Positions 15,591 through 24,026 of a DNA stretch of 64,000 nt are shown here, piece by piece. The notes under the pieces are model-generated. The model searched no databases. It was not told where the DNA came from and was given only the letters and a program-made list of their open reading frames with translations. Location: the NCBI RefSeq assembly GCF_041428715.1, contig NZ_CP155572.1, one strand, 5' to 3'. The position numbers and the translations under genes were made by a program. Source of the DNA: Sporomusa malonica. Lineage in GTDB: Bacteria; Bacillota; Negativicutes; Sporomusales; Sporomusaceae. How positions within the stretch are numbered: position 1 is the first letter of the stretch; each line of letters opens with the position of its first letter.

Positions 15591-16193
15591 TCACCTCCTA
15601 ACACTGTCATACATTCCGGCTAACTCTTTTTTTAAACGGGCCAGCCCACGCTGCCGCAAACTATATACTGCCTGAGGCGAAACGCCCAGTTCGGCAGCCA
15701 CATCAGCCAGCCGTGCCTCGCCCATCAGGGTCTTGACTACAGCCAATTGCTGCTTTTTCGGCAGAGCAGCCAGAGCTTGCCTGATCACGGCAGCTGTAGA
15801 ATTCGACTCAACTTCGCCTTCAACATTACTGGCTGAGGCTAATGTATCAATAAAACCAGGTGCTTCACTATCTTCGTTACCTATACCACCCGCAGCCAGC
15901 GGCAGCTCCTGCTGCCAGCGCCGCCGCTCCCGCTTAAACAGATTCCACACCGCAAACTTAACCCGACTCTCAACATAGCCGGCAAAGCGTACACCAGCCG
16001 CCTGGTCATAACTTTGCACAGCTGCCGCCACTGCCAACCACCCTTCGGCAGTGGCTTCTTCCTTTATCCCTGTCAAATGCGGCTGATTGGCATACTTTTT
16101 CACCAGCCCGGTAAACCGCTGACATACCTCGGCAAAGGCCGCACTGCCACCGTTTCCAGCTTGGGCCTCCAGTACCAATTGTTCTAAACTCAT
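15591..16193 (-). CDS. Sigma-70 family RNA polymerase sigma factor
   Basis: Alternative sigma factor of 200 residues. Region 2 spans about 25-90 (FTGLVKKYANQ, AGVRFAGYVESRVKFAVWNL), and region 4 about 135-195 contains a clear helix-turn-helix (LADVAAELGVSPQAVYSLRQ). An acidic linker of about 45 residues joins them; region 1 and most of region 3 are missing. It heads an operon with DUF1659, DUF2922 and YvrJ genes, and may control that operon. No anti-sigma gene is evident unless one of the small proteins has that role. A GGTGAGG site precedes the ATG. Confidence 0.85.
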   Translation of the reverse strand: MSLEQLVLEAQAGNGGSAAFAEVCQRFTGLVKKYANQPHLTGIKEEATAEGWLAVAAAVQSYDQAAGVRFAGYVESRVKFAVWNLFKRERRRWQQELPLAAGGIGNEDSEAPGFIDTLASASNVEGEVESNSTAAVIRQALAALPKKQQLAVVKTLMGEARLADVAAELGVSPQAVYSLRQRGLARLKKELAGMYDSVRR

Positions 16194-16212
16194 TTATCCT
16201 CACCTGTCGGTA

Positions 16213-16226
16213 AGGAACCGGTTCCT
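16213..16226. promoter_or_regulatory. Perfect 14-bp palindrome upstream of the sigma-factor gene
   Basis: AGGAACCGGTTCCT lies 20 bp before the sigma-factor start, between its ribosome site and the likely promoter. The symmetry suggests a dimeric repressor site or a leader hairpin. No regulator is identified. Confidence 0.35.
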
Positions 16227-16277
16227 CTAAATTAGCGCTTGCCTAAAGAGTAGCACCACCGGTCAGTTAAAAACAAA

Positions 16278-16349
16278 AGCCAACCTGGCCCAGGTTAGTG
16301 CCTGAGCCAGGTCGGCTAGATAAGAACGGACGCCACGCGAGCGTCCGTT
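16278..16349 (-). terminator. Two hairpins downstream of the ABC-F gene
   Basis: The first (16278-16317) is a 17-bp near-perfect stem starting agccaacctgg; the second (16325-16349) is a 9-bp stem AACGGACGC/GCGTCCGTT with a 7-nt loop. The second lies 63 bp past the ABC-F stop on its strand, and the first would insulate the sigma-factor operon. Confidence 0.6.
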
Positions 16350-16411
16350 TGAGTAATATTGTATACGTACCAAAGCCAAATCGAAAAGCGAGATTGCCAC
16401 TTCATCAACCT

Positions 16412-18331
16412 TTACTCCCCTGTTACTTCCATCCACACCCCATACTTTTCATCAAGCTCTGCCTGCCGTTCAGCGTAGGCATCTGCCAATTCGCGACTGA
16501 GCACAGCATCGGCGTGGCTGTCTGGGTCATTGAGCTTAGCCTCAAGGGTAGATAGTTCCTGTTCTAAAAGAGCAATCTCTTCTTCCAGTTTTTTGACGAG
16601 ACGGGCGGTATCAGGTTTGCGCCAGTTGTTGGCCGCTTTGGCGCTGCCGGACTGAGACGGGCGGTCCTGCTTGCCGGCCTGCTTTTTCTCGGCCGCAATT
16701 GCCTGGCTGGCCGCTTGGGCTGCCGCCTTTTCCATAGCCGCTTTCTTATCGCGGTAATAGCTGTAGTTGCCCGCATACTCGGCCAGTTGCCCGCCCTCAA
16801 GTTCAACCACGCGGTTAGCAACTTTATCAAGGAAGTAACGGTCATGCGAGACTGTCAGAAAAGTCCCCGGGAAGTTCATAATGGCTTCTTCCACGGCTTC
16901 CCGGGCTGAGATATCCAGGTGGTTTGTCGGCTCGTCCAGAATGAGGAAGTTGGCCCCTGTCAGCATAAGCTTTAGGAGCGCCAGCCGCGCCTTTTCTCCA
17001 CCGGAGAGATCGCCTACCAGCTTGTATACGTCATCCCCCCTGAACAAGAAGGCGCCCAGGTAGTGCCGCGCCCGCTCCTCGCTGAAAGCGAACTCGTGCA
17101 TAACTTCATCAAGAACACTATTGCTATCTGTCAGTGTCTCATGCTCTTGGGCAAAGTAGCCCAGCCGCACCCGGCTGCCCAATTTAACCTTGCCGCTTGT
17201 CTGTGTTAATTCCCCGGTCAAGAGCTTTAAGAGCGTCGTCTTGCCTGCCCCATTAGGGCCGACCAGCGCCACACCATCGCCGCGACGGACCAACAGTGAC
17301 ACACCGGTAAGCACCCTTTTGTCACCATAACCTGCCACTACTTCCCCAAGCTCGGCCACCCGTTCAGCACACTCGGCAGGTGGATTAAAGGTGAAAAAAT
17401 CAAACCCACACATATCCTCCGGCCGGCTGAGCCGTGCCAGCCTGCCAAGCTGACTCTGCCGTCCCCGCGCCTGTTTGGATTTGATTCCCGCACGGTAACG
17501 GTCGATATAGGCCTCAGTCTTAGCAATGTATGCCTGTTGCTTGGTATAGGCCTTTTCCTGGGAAGCTAGTTTCTCGGCCTTCTTGTCCAGATACACGCTG
17601 TAGTTGCCATCATAATCGGCAATCATACCACTTTCTATCGCTAATATCCGCTCAGTCACCTTATCAAGAAAGTAGCGGTCATGGGAAATGACGAGCACAG
17701 CCCCCGAATACCCTAACAAAAAATCTTCCAGCCACTCCACCATGCCTAGGTCAAGATGGTTTGTCGGCTCATCAAGAAATAAAAAGTCAGGCTGGCGAAT
17801 GAGTGCCCGGGCCAGGCAGATACGTGTTTTTTGCCCACCGGAAAATTCGTGAGTCAGGCGTGTCAGGTCTTCTGCCGTAAAGCCTAAACCGAACGCCACC
17901 CGGCGCACAGTATTCTCCACTTCATACCCGCCGCCCCGCTCAAACCGCTCAACAGCGTGCGCGTACTCCTTCATCAGTTTATCAAGGCACTCTTGATCTT
18001 TCTCACAGGCAATAGCGGCTTCCAGGCGGCGCATATCCTCCTGCCATCCGAGCACATCGCCATAAGCACTCACCAGCTCGTCATACAGCGAATTGTCACC
18101 CAATGCAGTATCCTGTTCCACATACCCCACCCGCTCACCAGGAGCCAGCGCCACATGGCCGCTATCCGGCTTTTCGAAACCCAAGAGACAGCGCACCAGC
18201 GTCGTTTTACCTACACCATTTGGCCCGATGAGGCCAACCCTTTCCCCGCGCCTGATTTGAAAATTAATATCTGAAAAAATATTTTGTATCCCATAGGCCT
18301 TACTCAGGCCGCGAACTTCCAATAAACTCAT
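16412..18331 (-). CDS. ABC-F family ATPase
   Basis: Soluble ATPase of 639 residues with two ABC domains and no membrane spans, the ABC-F architecture acting on ribosomes. The first domain has GPNGVGKTTL and the signature EFSGGQKTRICLARAL, then FLFLDEPTNHLDL. The linker (about 235-320) has the long basic coiled helices of the P-site-tRNA interaction motif. The second domain has GPNGAGKTTL, LSGGEKARLALL and LILDEPTNHLD. A C-terminal coiled-coil extension follows (KLEEEIALLEQELSTLEAKL), as in Uup/YfmR-like members. The start at 18331 has GGGAGGG before it; 53 upstream codons in the same frame lack a site. Whether it gives antibiotic protection or general translation help cannot be told. Confidence 0.9.
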   Translation of the reverse strand: MSLLEVRGLSKAYGIQNIFSDINFQIRRGERVGLIGPNGVGKTTLVRCLLGFEKPDSGHVALAPGERVGYVEQDTALGDNSLYDELVSAYGDVLGWQEDMRRLEAAIACEKDQECLDKLMKEYAHAVERFERGGGYEVENTVRRVAFGLGFTAEDLTRLTHEFSGGQKTRICLARALIRQPDFLFLDEPTNHLDLGMVEWLEDFLLGYSGAVLVISHDRYFLDKVTERILAIESGMIADYDGNYSVYLDKKAEKLASQEKAYTKQQAYIAKTEAYIDRYRAGIKSKQARGRQSQLGRLARLSRPEDMCGFDFFTFNPPAECAERVAELGEVVAGYGDKRVLTGVSLLVRRGDGVALVGPNGAGKTTLLKLLTGELTQTSGKVKLGSRVRLGYFAQEHETLTDSNSVLDEVMHEFAFSEERARHYLGAFLFRGDDVYKLVGDLSGGEKARLALLKLMLTGANFLILDEPTNHLDISAREAVEEAIMNFPGTFLTVSHDRYFLDKVANRVVELEGGQLAEYAGNYSYYRDKKAAMEKAAAQAASQAIAAEKKQAGKQDRPSQSGSAKAANNWRKPDTARLVKKLEEEIALLEQELSTLEAKLNDPDSHADAVLSRELADAYAERQAELDEKYGVWMEVTGE

Positions 18332-18404
18332 GTGTACCCTCCCTGTCTGCACTACTATTGTACATATTAACAGCAGCAGACACAAGTATGAGATTGGATC
18401 CCTA

Positions 18405-18433
18405 TTGCCAATAAAATACTTTTCTGTTAATAT
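18405..18433 (+). promoter_or_regulatory. Sigma-A promoter of the ComK-like gene
   Basis: TTGCCA at 18405-18410, 17-bp spacer, TAATAT at 18428-18433, about 50 bp upstream of the start. Confidence 0.55.
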
Positions 18434-18445
18434 TAAAATTATTAT

Positions 18446-18459
18446 AGAACATACGTTCG
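18446..18459 (+). promoter_or_regulatory. Candidate LexA (SOS) box
   Basis: The core GAAC-ATAC-GTTC at 18447-18458 fits the Bacillus-type LexA consensus CGAAC-RNRY-GTTCG, with the final G present and only the first C replaced by A. It lies 13 bp downstream of the -10 box, where a bound repressor would block transcription. An AGGAGGT ribosome site follows. Confidence 0.5.
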
Positions 18460-18481
18460 AAATCGTAGGAGGTACTTTACC

Positions 18482-19072
18482 ATGAGCCAATCACTGCCCG
18501 CCTATACGCGTATCGCCGCCATTCTGCCGTGTTACAGCGCCGTAGGCGACAGCACTACCATAATCTCAGCCGATGGCAGCACAACTACTCTTACTTCCCG
18601 TGTCCGTGCCGTGATCCACCGGCTGGCCAGAAGCCGAGCCATTGATCTTACGGCACTGAGAGCCAACACCAGAGCCGCTACCGAGCGAAAAAATCTTGAA
18701 CCGCTGCCACTGGCTCCAGGCCTTGTCCTAGTTCCGGTCAAAGTCCGTCAGCCGCGGGTAGCCGGCGACACAACCACAGGCTATGTCAACTTTCATACCG
18801 TCACAGCCGTATGTGTGAGCAAAAATAAGCCTTACCAGGCAACAATCACGCTGTCTGGTAAGACTGAGATCCCGATACTCTGGACTGCTGCCACCGTGAA
18901 CCGGCAACTGGCGCTTGCCCGCCTGGCAGCCAGTACAGCCCTTACCAGCCAACCGTTAGCCGCCAATGCCTTTCATGAAACCTTCCCTGGCTATGCACCT
19001 GATCTTTTGACACTGGCGGTAAAACTAGTTGATGTTTTTAATGAGATATTGACTATGAAGCAGAATATGTAA
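18482..19072 (+). CDS. ComK-like protein (distant)
   Basis: A 196-residue protein that I read as a distant ComK homologue; ComK is the master transcription activator of competence in Bacillus and is 192 residues long. Matching positions in order are the MSQ...YTRIAAILP opening, an Arg-rich stretch with R..R..A..E, a PLPLAPGLVLVPVKVRQPR segment where ComK has its LFPTLSSTRP, a WI-like GYVNFHTV strand, NG-like TLSGKTEIPI, and a final helix with RQLALARLA. The similarity is to the pattern of the family rather than to long identical runs. The gene sits behind a sigma-A promoter and a candidate LexA box, with a perfect AGGAGGT site. recD2 and comF lie upstream in the window. If not ComK, its function is unknown. 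Confidence 0.5.
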   Translation: MSQSLPAYTRIAAILPCYSAVGDSTTIISADGSTTTLTSRVRAVIHRLARSRAIDLTALRANTRAATERKNLEPLPLAPGLVLVPVKVRQPRVAGDTTTGYVNFHTVTAVCVSKNKPYQATITLSGKTEIPILWTAATVNRQLALARLAASTALTSQPLAANAFHETFPGYAPDLLTLAVKLVDVFNEILTMKQNM

Positions 19073-19077
19073 TAACC

Positions 19078-19560
19078 TCAACTCTCGGCCCTGCTGCGAA
19101 CGGTCACAGCCCGCTTATGCTGCCGCAGAAGTGAAGCCACAACGGCCACAAATTCCTCACTTTTAAGGCGGCTGGTCAAATCAAGTACATGCACAACCGA
19201 ACCCCGGCAGAGCGGCAGCGCCTCGGCAACCGGACGCATTGTCCGGCTGGACAGGACGACAGTGAGCGCAGGCATTTCACCGGCCAGGCGTTTTAAAATT
19301 GTTGGCGTCAAATCATCTGAGCCGCAATCGACGACAACAGCGTCGTACTCATGACCGCCGTCCTCCATCTCGTTAATCAAATACCGGATCAAGTCCTCGA
19401 TTTCATATTCCATATTTCTCACCAGAACGATAAAACTAGCATCAGGCAGCTGCACCAATTCCAGCGTAATAAACCAATTCCACACATCTTTGATGACATA
19501 CCACAAACCATAGAGCGCCAACGATACAATAACAATGCTCACAGAATATGATAAAAACAA
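19078..19560 (-). CDS. Membrane-anchored protein of unknown function
   Basis: A 160-residue protein with one N-terminal membrane span (residues about 4-24, SVSIVIVSLALYGLWYVIKD) and a cytoplasmic domain of alternating beta strands and helices: FIVLVRNMEYEIEDLI, YDAVVVDCGSDDLT, then ALTVVLSSR. The VVVDCGSDD segment resembles the nucleotide-binding loop of GT-A glycosyltransferases, but the domain is too short and lacks the rest of that fold. It converges on the ComK-like gene, six bases apart. I do not recognise the family. Confidence 0.75.
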   Translation of the reverse strand: MFLSYSVSIVIVSLALYGLWYVIKDVWNWFITLELVQLPDASFIVLVRNMEYEIEDLIRYLINEMEDGGHEYDAVVVDCGSDDLTPTILKRLAGEMPALTVVLSSRTMRPVAEALPLCRGSVVHVLDLTSRLKSEEFVAVVASLLRQHKRAVTVRSRAES

Positions 19561-19626
19561 ATTATCCTACCCCCTTCATTTGGGATAGGATAATATATGC
19601 GTATCATATTAAAATTGTCATTAAAG

Positions 19627-20298
19627 CTACTCTAATACCACAATCTTATGCTTAATGGCGTACAACACAGCCTGTGTACGGTCCACAACATTAATCTTAC
19701 GAAAAATATTAGTCAGGTGATTCTTTACTGTCTTTTCACTTAAAAATAGCCTTTTAGCAATCTCCTGATTGCTCATTCCCTGCCCGATCAGTTGCAGCAC
19801 CTCAACCTCCCGGTATGTCAGGCGTTCCTCCTTACGGCGTTCAAGCATTGCCGTAGTTTCATGCCTTCTGTCTTCCTGCCGCGAAATCTCGCCAAACAAC
19901 CGCTGCGCCAGTGTCGGGTAAATAAATGACTGACCATCAAATACCGTGCGGATAGCCTTGACCAGCATGCCTGGTTCAATATCCTTCAAAAGATACCCCA
20001 CCGCCCCAGCCTTGATAACCTCAAGCACATAGCTCTCATCATCATGCATGGTCAGGATAATGACTTTTACTGCCGCATTCGCCGACTTTAGCCGCCGGGT
20101 TACTTCAAGCCCGTTCATCCGCGGCATATTCACGTCAAGTAAAATGATATCAGGTTTAAGACACTCCACCTGTTTAATGGCCTCATCCCCGTCAGCCGCC
20201 TCACCAAGCACCAGTAGATCAGGTTCCAAAGACAGCACATTCTTGATCCCCTGCCTCAGGAGTGCATGGTCATCGACAATTAAGAGTTTTATTGGCAA
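19627..20298 (-). CDS. DegU-like response regulator (NarL/LuxR class)
   Basis: Two-component response regulator of 223 residues. The receiver domain (about 1-120) has the acidic pair at IVDDHALLRQG, the phosphorylation site in DIILLDVNMPRMNG (Asp about 54), and the conserved Lys in GYLLKDIEPG. The LuxR helix-turn-helix (about 155-215) reads LTYREVEVLQLIGQGMSNQE then LFLSEKTVKNHLTNI, closest in pattern to DegU, which in Bacillus balances motility and matrix genes. The start is a TTG with AGGAGGTGAG just upstream. No sensor kinase lies beside it. Confidence 0.88.
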   Translation of the reverse strand: MPIKLLIVDDHALLRQGIKNVLSLEPDLLVLGEAADGDEAIKQVECLKPDIILLDVNMPRMNGLEVTRRLKSANAAVKVIILTMHDDESYVLEVIKAGAVGYLLKDIEPGMLVKAIRTVFDGQSFIYPTLAQRLFGEISRQEDRRHETTAMLERRKEERLTYREVEVLQLIGQGMSNQEIAKRLFLSEKTVKNHLTNIFRKINVVDRTQAVLYAIKHKIVVLE

Positions 20299-20426
20299 AA
20301 AAGCTCACCTCCTGCTGGGTATAGTGTAGAATAATCGCGATAATATGTAGAAATCATGTTATGTCTAGACATTCGCTGTTCTTAGGGATTTTCCTGCATG
20401 AATAGCTTTCCATTTATTGAGGATAA

Positions 20427-20460
20427 GACAAAGGTCCTGCCGTAGAGCAGGACCTTTGTC
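20427..20460 (-). terminator. Terminator after cpsB
   Basis: Perfect 14-bp inverted repeat GACAAAGGTCCTGC / GCAGGACCTTTGTC with a 6-nt loop, 11 bp past the cpsB stop. Confidence 0.85.
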
Positions 20461-20471
20461 TATTGTGCTTA

Positions 20472-21266
20472 CTACATTCCTAATTTAGTAAGCAACTTTT
20501 TAAAAATACCATTTTTTTTGCTCGATGGTATTAGCTTTATTTCAAAAACATCTACATCCTGACTATCAATAATGTTCTTGGGATTAATAGTCAGAATCTG
20601 CCGAGCTTTTTCCAATCCAATTAATCCAACAATTTTTTCTGCAGTTGTCGATAAATCGGGGTTACGATTCCGAGAACTATGCGCATCAGAGCCAATACAA
20701 TGCACCATGTCCCTAGCGAGAAAAAACTCAGCCATTTTCATGCTGCGTTCACCCATACGCCCCATAAGACTAGAGCCATTGACCTGAGTTAAAACTCCCC
20801 GTCTTATCCATTCCACCAATATTTCCGGATCTTTTGCAAGCACCGGATGTCGCTCTGGATGAGCCAATATTGGGGTAATACCGCGAGCCTGTAAACTGAA
20901 GAAGAATTCTTCGGTAAATCCTGGTATATCTATAGCCGGTAACTCAACCAGCAGATAACGGCCACTGTTAATACAATAAGCCCCCGGTTCCTTAACAACA
21001 TCTAAAATATCCCGGTGGATAGCAACCTCACCACCCGGATAAATAGGTATATTCAAGCCGAACTTTTTCCCTTCTTGTTTAAGCAAATGACATCCATCAA
21101 TGATTTGCTCCCAAGAAGGCAACCACTTTCCCTCAATTACATGCGGAGTAGCCACTATAGCCTTTGTACCATTTTTTTGAGCAATCTCTAACATTTTTAG
21201 CGAAATATCCAAGTCTTTCGCACCATCGTCAATTGCCGGGATAATGTGACAATGCAAGTCTAGCAT
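20472..21266 (-). CDS. cpsB: CpsB/YwqE-type protein-tyrosine phosphatase (PHP domain)
   Basis: Metal-dependent tyrosine phosphatase of 264 residues with a PHP fold, which removes phosphate from BY-kinases that control polysaccharide assembly. Metal ligands are visible in MLDLHCHIIPAIDDGAKD (HxH, D), VATPHVIEGK, GGEVAIH, ILAHPERHP and IGSDAHSS. The likely partner kinase is CpsD at 55122-55811, at the far end of the locus, rather than next door as in streptococci. Divergent from wzi. Confidence 0.92.
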   Translation of the reverse strand: MLDLHCHIIPAIDDGAKDLDISLKMLEIAQKNGTKAIVATPHVIEGKWLPSWEQIIDGCHLLKQEGKKFGLNIPIYPGGEVAIHRDILDVVKEPGAYCINSGRYLLVELPAIDIPGFTEEFFFSLQARGITPILAHPERHPVLAKDPEILVEWIRRGVLTQVNGSSLMGRMGERSMKMAEFFLARDMVHCIGSDAHSSRNRNPDLSTTAEKIVGLIGLEKARQILTINPKNIIDSQDVDVFEIKLIPSSKKNGIFKKLLTKLGM

Positions 21267-21477
21267 CTTTCGTAAAATCTCCTTTTAGCAGTAACTCCAA
21301 ATCTAAGTTTAGCTCTGTATATTTGCTTTGTCAATGCGTGAATCCAATAAACAGATACACGATCACCTTAATATCGACATTATATTCATTTGTATTAAAA
21401 AATTCCTTTTTTACTAAAGGATTTATTTTACATACGGTGAAATAAACATAGAGTATAAATTAAGAAAGGACGTTGTT

Positions 21478-23049
21478 ATGATTTCAAAATTATTTAAATG
21501 CGCGGCGGTAGGTGCTGGTTTATCTTTAGGACTGACTTTATTTAGTCCTGTATATTCAACCTCAATTACTTGGGCGTCTGCACAACAACCCCAACAACAT
21601 CAAATATCGCCCGACATTCCTCTCCAGAGTTATGTTTATGATTATCTGGACAAGCTTGATGGCCTTGGATATCTTAAAGATATGCAGACAGGCACAAAAC
21701 CCTATACCAGATTACAAGCGGCCCGGTGGGTTGAGCAGCTATCGGCAGCGACTAAAGAACAGCCACCCCTGCCTAAATATGTAGAGAGTATGCTGCATCA
21801 ACTACAGGTCGACTTCCAGCAAGAACTGGATTTCTTAAACGGTAGTAAATTCAGCCCCTCACTAACTGTCAAAGAAATAACGATTAAGGAAACATATTAT
21901 GACGGCGATACACTGCCGCAACACCGTACTGATTCTACATATCAGCCCTTAAATATTAATAATGATGGACATCGGCTTTCCCAGAATCTGAATCACGAAC
22001 TATCCCTGCGAGTGGAAGGTACTCTTAATGACCATTTAGTAGTTAGTGCTACTCCAAAGTTTACTTACGGTGATGATACTCATAGTGATACACAGCTAGC
22101 TGCAGGATATATAAAAACAAATATCAATAATGTTGAATTTCAATTGGGTAAAAAAGCTGTTTGGTGGGGGCCCGGAAACCGGGGAGGACTAATACTAACG
22201 AACAACGCCCAACCGCAAACCAGCGTAACAATCGGTAATGTCGATCCTGTAACCCACAACGGTTTACTTAAGTTTCTTGGTCCAACTAATGTAAACGTTA
22301 TTTATTCAGAATTGGAAGATAACCGGCAGGACGTGAAATCTCCTTCTTTTTTTGCTGCCAGAACCGATTTTACCCCCAGTAAGAACTTTACTTTCGCTTG
22401 GTCGCTGGCCTCAATCGTAGGCGGCGAAGGTAAATCCCTTTCGGGAAGCGATTATCTCGATTTTCTTACCGGAAAAAATGCAGCAACAGATGACAAATGG
22501 AACTCAATTGCCGGATTTGATTTTCGCTGGCGTATGCCTCAACTCGGGGGTATACAACTCTATGGTGAACTCTATGGCGAGGACCAGGCTATGGCGCTAA
22601 TCATCCCGACACCGTCGAAAGTAGCTGAAACATTGGGGGTATATATTCCCCGGCTATCGGCAGACGGCTCATGGGATGCCCGCCTCGAATATGCCCATAC
22701 CACGAACGTCTGGTACAACCATTCAGCCTATACTGACGGCTACACATATAAAGGCGATATTATGGGTGATGCCATGGGGCATGACGCAAACAGATACTAC
22801 GCCAAAATATCGCACTATAACGATAATGGCACCAGCTTGTCATTAAACCTGGAAAATGTCACACAACATCGTAGCGATCCTTATCCGCAAAAAATTACGG
22901 CTGCATGGCTGGCAACTAAGATTAACCTTGATACTAATACCTTTCTTAATGCATCCGCCGGTGTCGCACAAATAAAAAACAAAGGGTATCAAGCAGGAGT
23001 TAGTGACAAAAATTATTTAGTTGGTGTTAGCCTAACTAGATTGTTCTAA
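21478..23049 (+). CDS. wzi: Wzi-type outer-membrane capsule assembly protein
   Basis: A 523-residue exported protein. Residues 1-35 form a signal peptide ending near ITWASAQQ. The remainder is beta-rich with many Tyr/Trp/Asn residues and short alternating strands, consistent with an outer-membrane barrel, and the segment VEFQLGKKAVWWGPGNRGG is the strongest Wzi family mark. Wzi helps attach or arrange group 1 capsule on the cell surface in enteric bacteria. Its presence shows that this Firmicute-like cell has an outer membrane. AAAGGACG precedes the ATG. It is one of the few plus-strand genes and ends at a strong terminator. Confidence 0.85.
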   Translation: MISKLFKCAAVGAGLSLGLTLFSPVYSTSITWASAQQPQQHQISPDIPLQSYVYDYLDKLDGLGYLKDMQTGTKPYTRLQAARWVEQLSAATKEQPPLPKYVESMLHQLQVDFQQELDFLNGSKFSPSLTVKEITIKETYYDGDTLPQHRTDSTYQPLNINNDGHRLSQNLNHELSLRVEGTLNDHLVVSATPKFTYGDDTHSDTQLAAGYIKTNINNVEFQLGKKAVWWGPGNRGGLILTNNAQPQTSVTIGNVDPVTHNGLLKFLGPTNVNVIYSELEDNRQDVKSPSFFAARTDFTPSKNFTFAWSLASIVGGEGKSLSGSDYLDFLTGKNAATDDKWNSIAGFDFRWRMPQLGGIQLYGELYGEDQAMALIIPTPSKVAETLGVYIPRLSADGSWDARLEYAHTTNVWYNHSAYTDGYTYKGDIMGDAMGHDANRYYAKISHYNDNGTSLSLNLENVTQHRSDPYPQKITAAWLATKINLDTNTFLNASAGVAQIKNKGYQAGVSDKNYLVGVSLTRLF

Positions 23050-23090
23050 ATTTTTTCGTCTATTTAACTTCTCAGTGAATTAGCTTAACT

Positions 23091-23147
23091 AGTAAAAGGG
23101 CTGTCTCAAAATAGGTTGTTTGAACCTATTGAGACAGTCCTTTTACT
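23091..23147 (+). terminator. Bidirectional terminator between wzi and vanZ-like gene
   Basis: Long inverted repeat (25-27 bp arms, agtaaaagg.ctgtctca / tgagacagtccttttact, one mismatch and a bulge) with a 5-nt loop, T-rich on both sides. The vanZ-like stop at 23146 lies at its right edge. Confidence 0.8.
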
Positions 23148-23583
23148 AATCGGCCTTACCTGTCTTTGGCTGTCTTTTTGAGGCAATAAGAATAAACCCA
23201 ACAGCTGCAGTTACATCCAATACCACATCACCAAATCGGCTGCTCCGCCCCAGCGTAAACCCCTGGTGAAATTCGTCAATCAGTGCAAATATAGTTATCA
23301 CCATTACCGCTTTAGGTACCGATCTATTCATGGCCCAGTATAGCGCAATTCCAAGAAACCCGAATAAAACTATATGCCCAAGCTTATGGAGAATATAGTC
23401 AGGATGCGGACTAATACTATAAGAAAAAAATCCGGTAGTACCCCATTTTATGGTATGCTGCTTAATCCATACACGCAATTCAGGAGATATATTTTTATTG
23501 AAAAATACCAGATCAGGGATATTGGATAATACCGAGATAACTATCATTAGGCCAATAACCAGGTAACTGTAACGTATTACCAT
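23146..23583 (-). CDS. VanZ-like membrane protein
   Basis: A 145-residue integral membrane protein with four predicted spans: about 5-22, 62-82, 90-107 and 118-135. The pattern HKLGHIVLFGFLGIAL with a following IDEFHQGFTLGRSSRFGDVV is that of the VanZ-like family, which often sits in exopolysaccharide or teicoplanin-related loci. The exact reaction is not known. A GGTGAG site precedes the ATG. Confidence 0.85.
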   Translation of the reverse strand: MVIRYSYLVIGLMIVISVLSNIPDLVFFNKNISPELRVWIKQHTIKWGTTGFFSYSISPHPDYILHKLGHIVLFGFLGIALYWAMNRSVPKAVMVITIFALIDEFHQGFTLGRSSRFGDVVLDVTAAVGFILIASKRQPKTGKAD

Positions 23584-23633
23584 TATTGTTGCTCACCTTT
23601 ATCCGCTAGCTCTTTTACACATCATATCCTAAT

Positions 23634-24026
23634 TCACCCGGTGACATCCAGAGTCTTTACAACTTTTCGAATTTCTGTAGGTAATCGTTTAGCACTTTCG
23701 TAAACTTTATCAGCTACTTCAGGATCGTAGGTATGCGAAGTTAGATTTCGGTCTTCTAACATTTCAAACCAAATGTCGATATCCTCAATATATCCAATCT
23801 CAAACGCACTTCTTAGTGCCTGTCGCGGTGAATTAACCTCTACGCCCTCAATTTTTAAAGCTTTTTTTAACACTTTCCACGATAATTCAAAGCAATATTC
23901 GAAGCGCTGAATTGTCGCATCTCTGACAATTATAGAAAAAGACTCTTGTAGCACTTCCTCTAAAGTAACAACAGCTTTAATTAGCCGGTTCACGAGAAAA
24001 GAGAGTTCTTCTTTTTTTGTTTCCAT
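23634..24026 (-). CDS. HI0074-type partner of a nucleotidyltransferase, pair 1 (HEPN-like)
   Basis: A 130-residue all-helical protein of the nucleotidyltransferase substrate-binding family typified by HI0074. Family marks are RFEYCFELSWKVLKKAL, SPRQALRSAFEIG and LEDRNLTSHTYD. The last contains R-x4-H-x-Y, the motif of HEPN toxins whose Tyr is AMP-modified by the MNT partner in the characterised Shewanella pair. The gene overlaps its nucleotidyltransferase by 37 bases. It is probably the toxin or substrate half of a type VII-like toxin-antitoxin module; the activity is not proven. Confidence 0.85.
   Translation of the reverse strand: METKKEELSFLVNRLIKAVVTLEEVLQESFSIIVRDATIQRFEYCFELSWKVLKKALKIEGVEVNSPRQALRSAFEIGYIEDIDIWFEMLEDRNLTSHTYDPEVADKVYESAKRLPTEIRKVVKTLDVTG

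Noticed and set aside
15172..15675. 167-residue plus-strand frame opposite the DUF2922 and DUF1659 genes
   Set aside because: It is antisense to two recognisable small genes with good ribosome sites.
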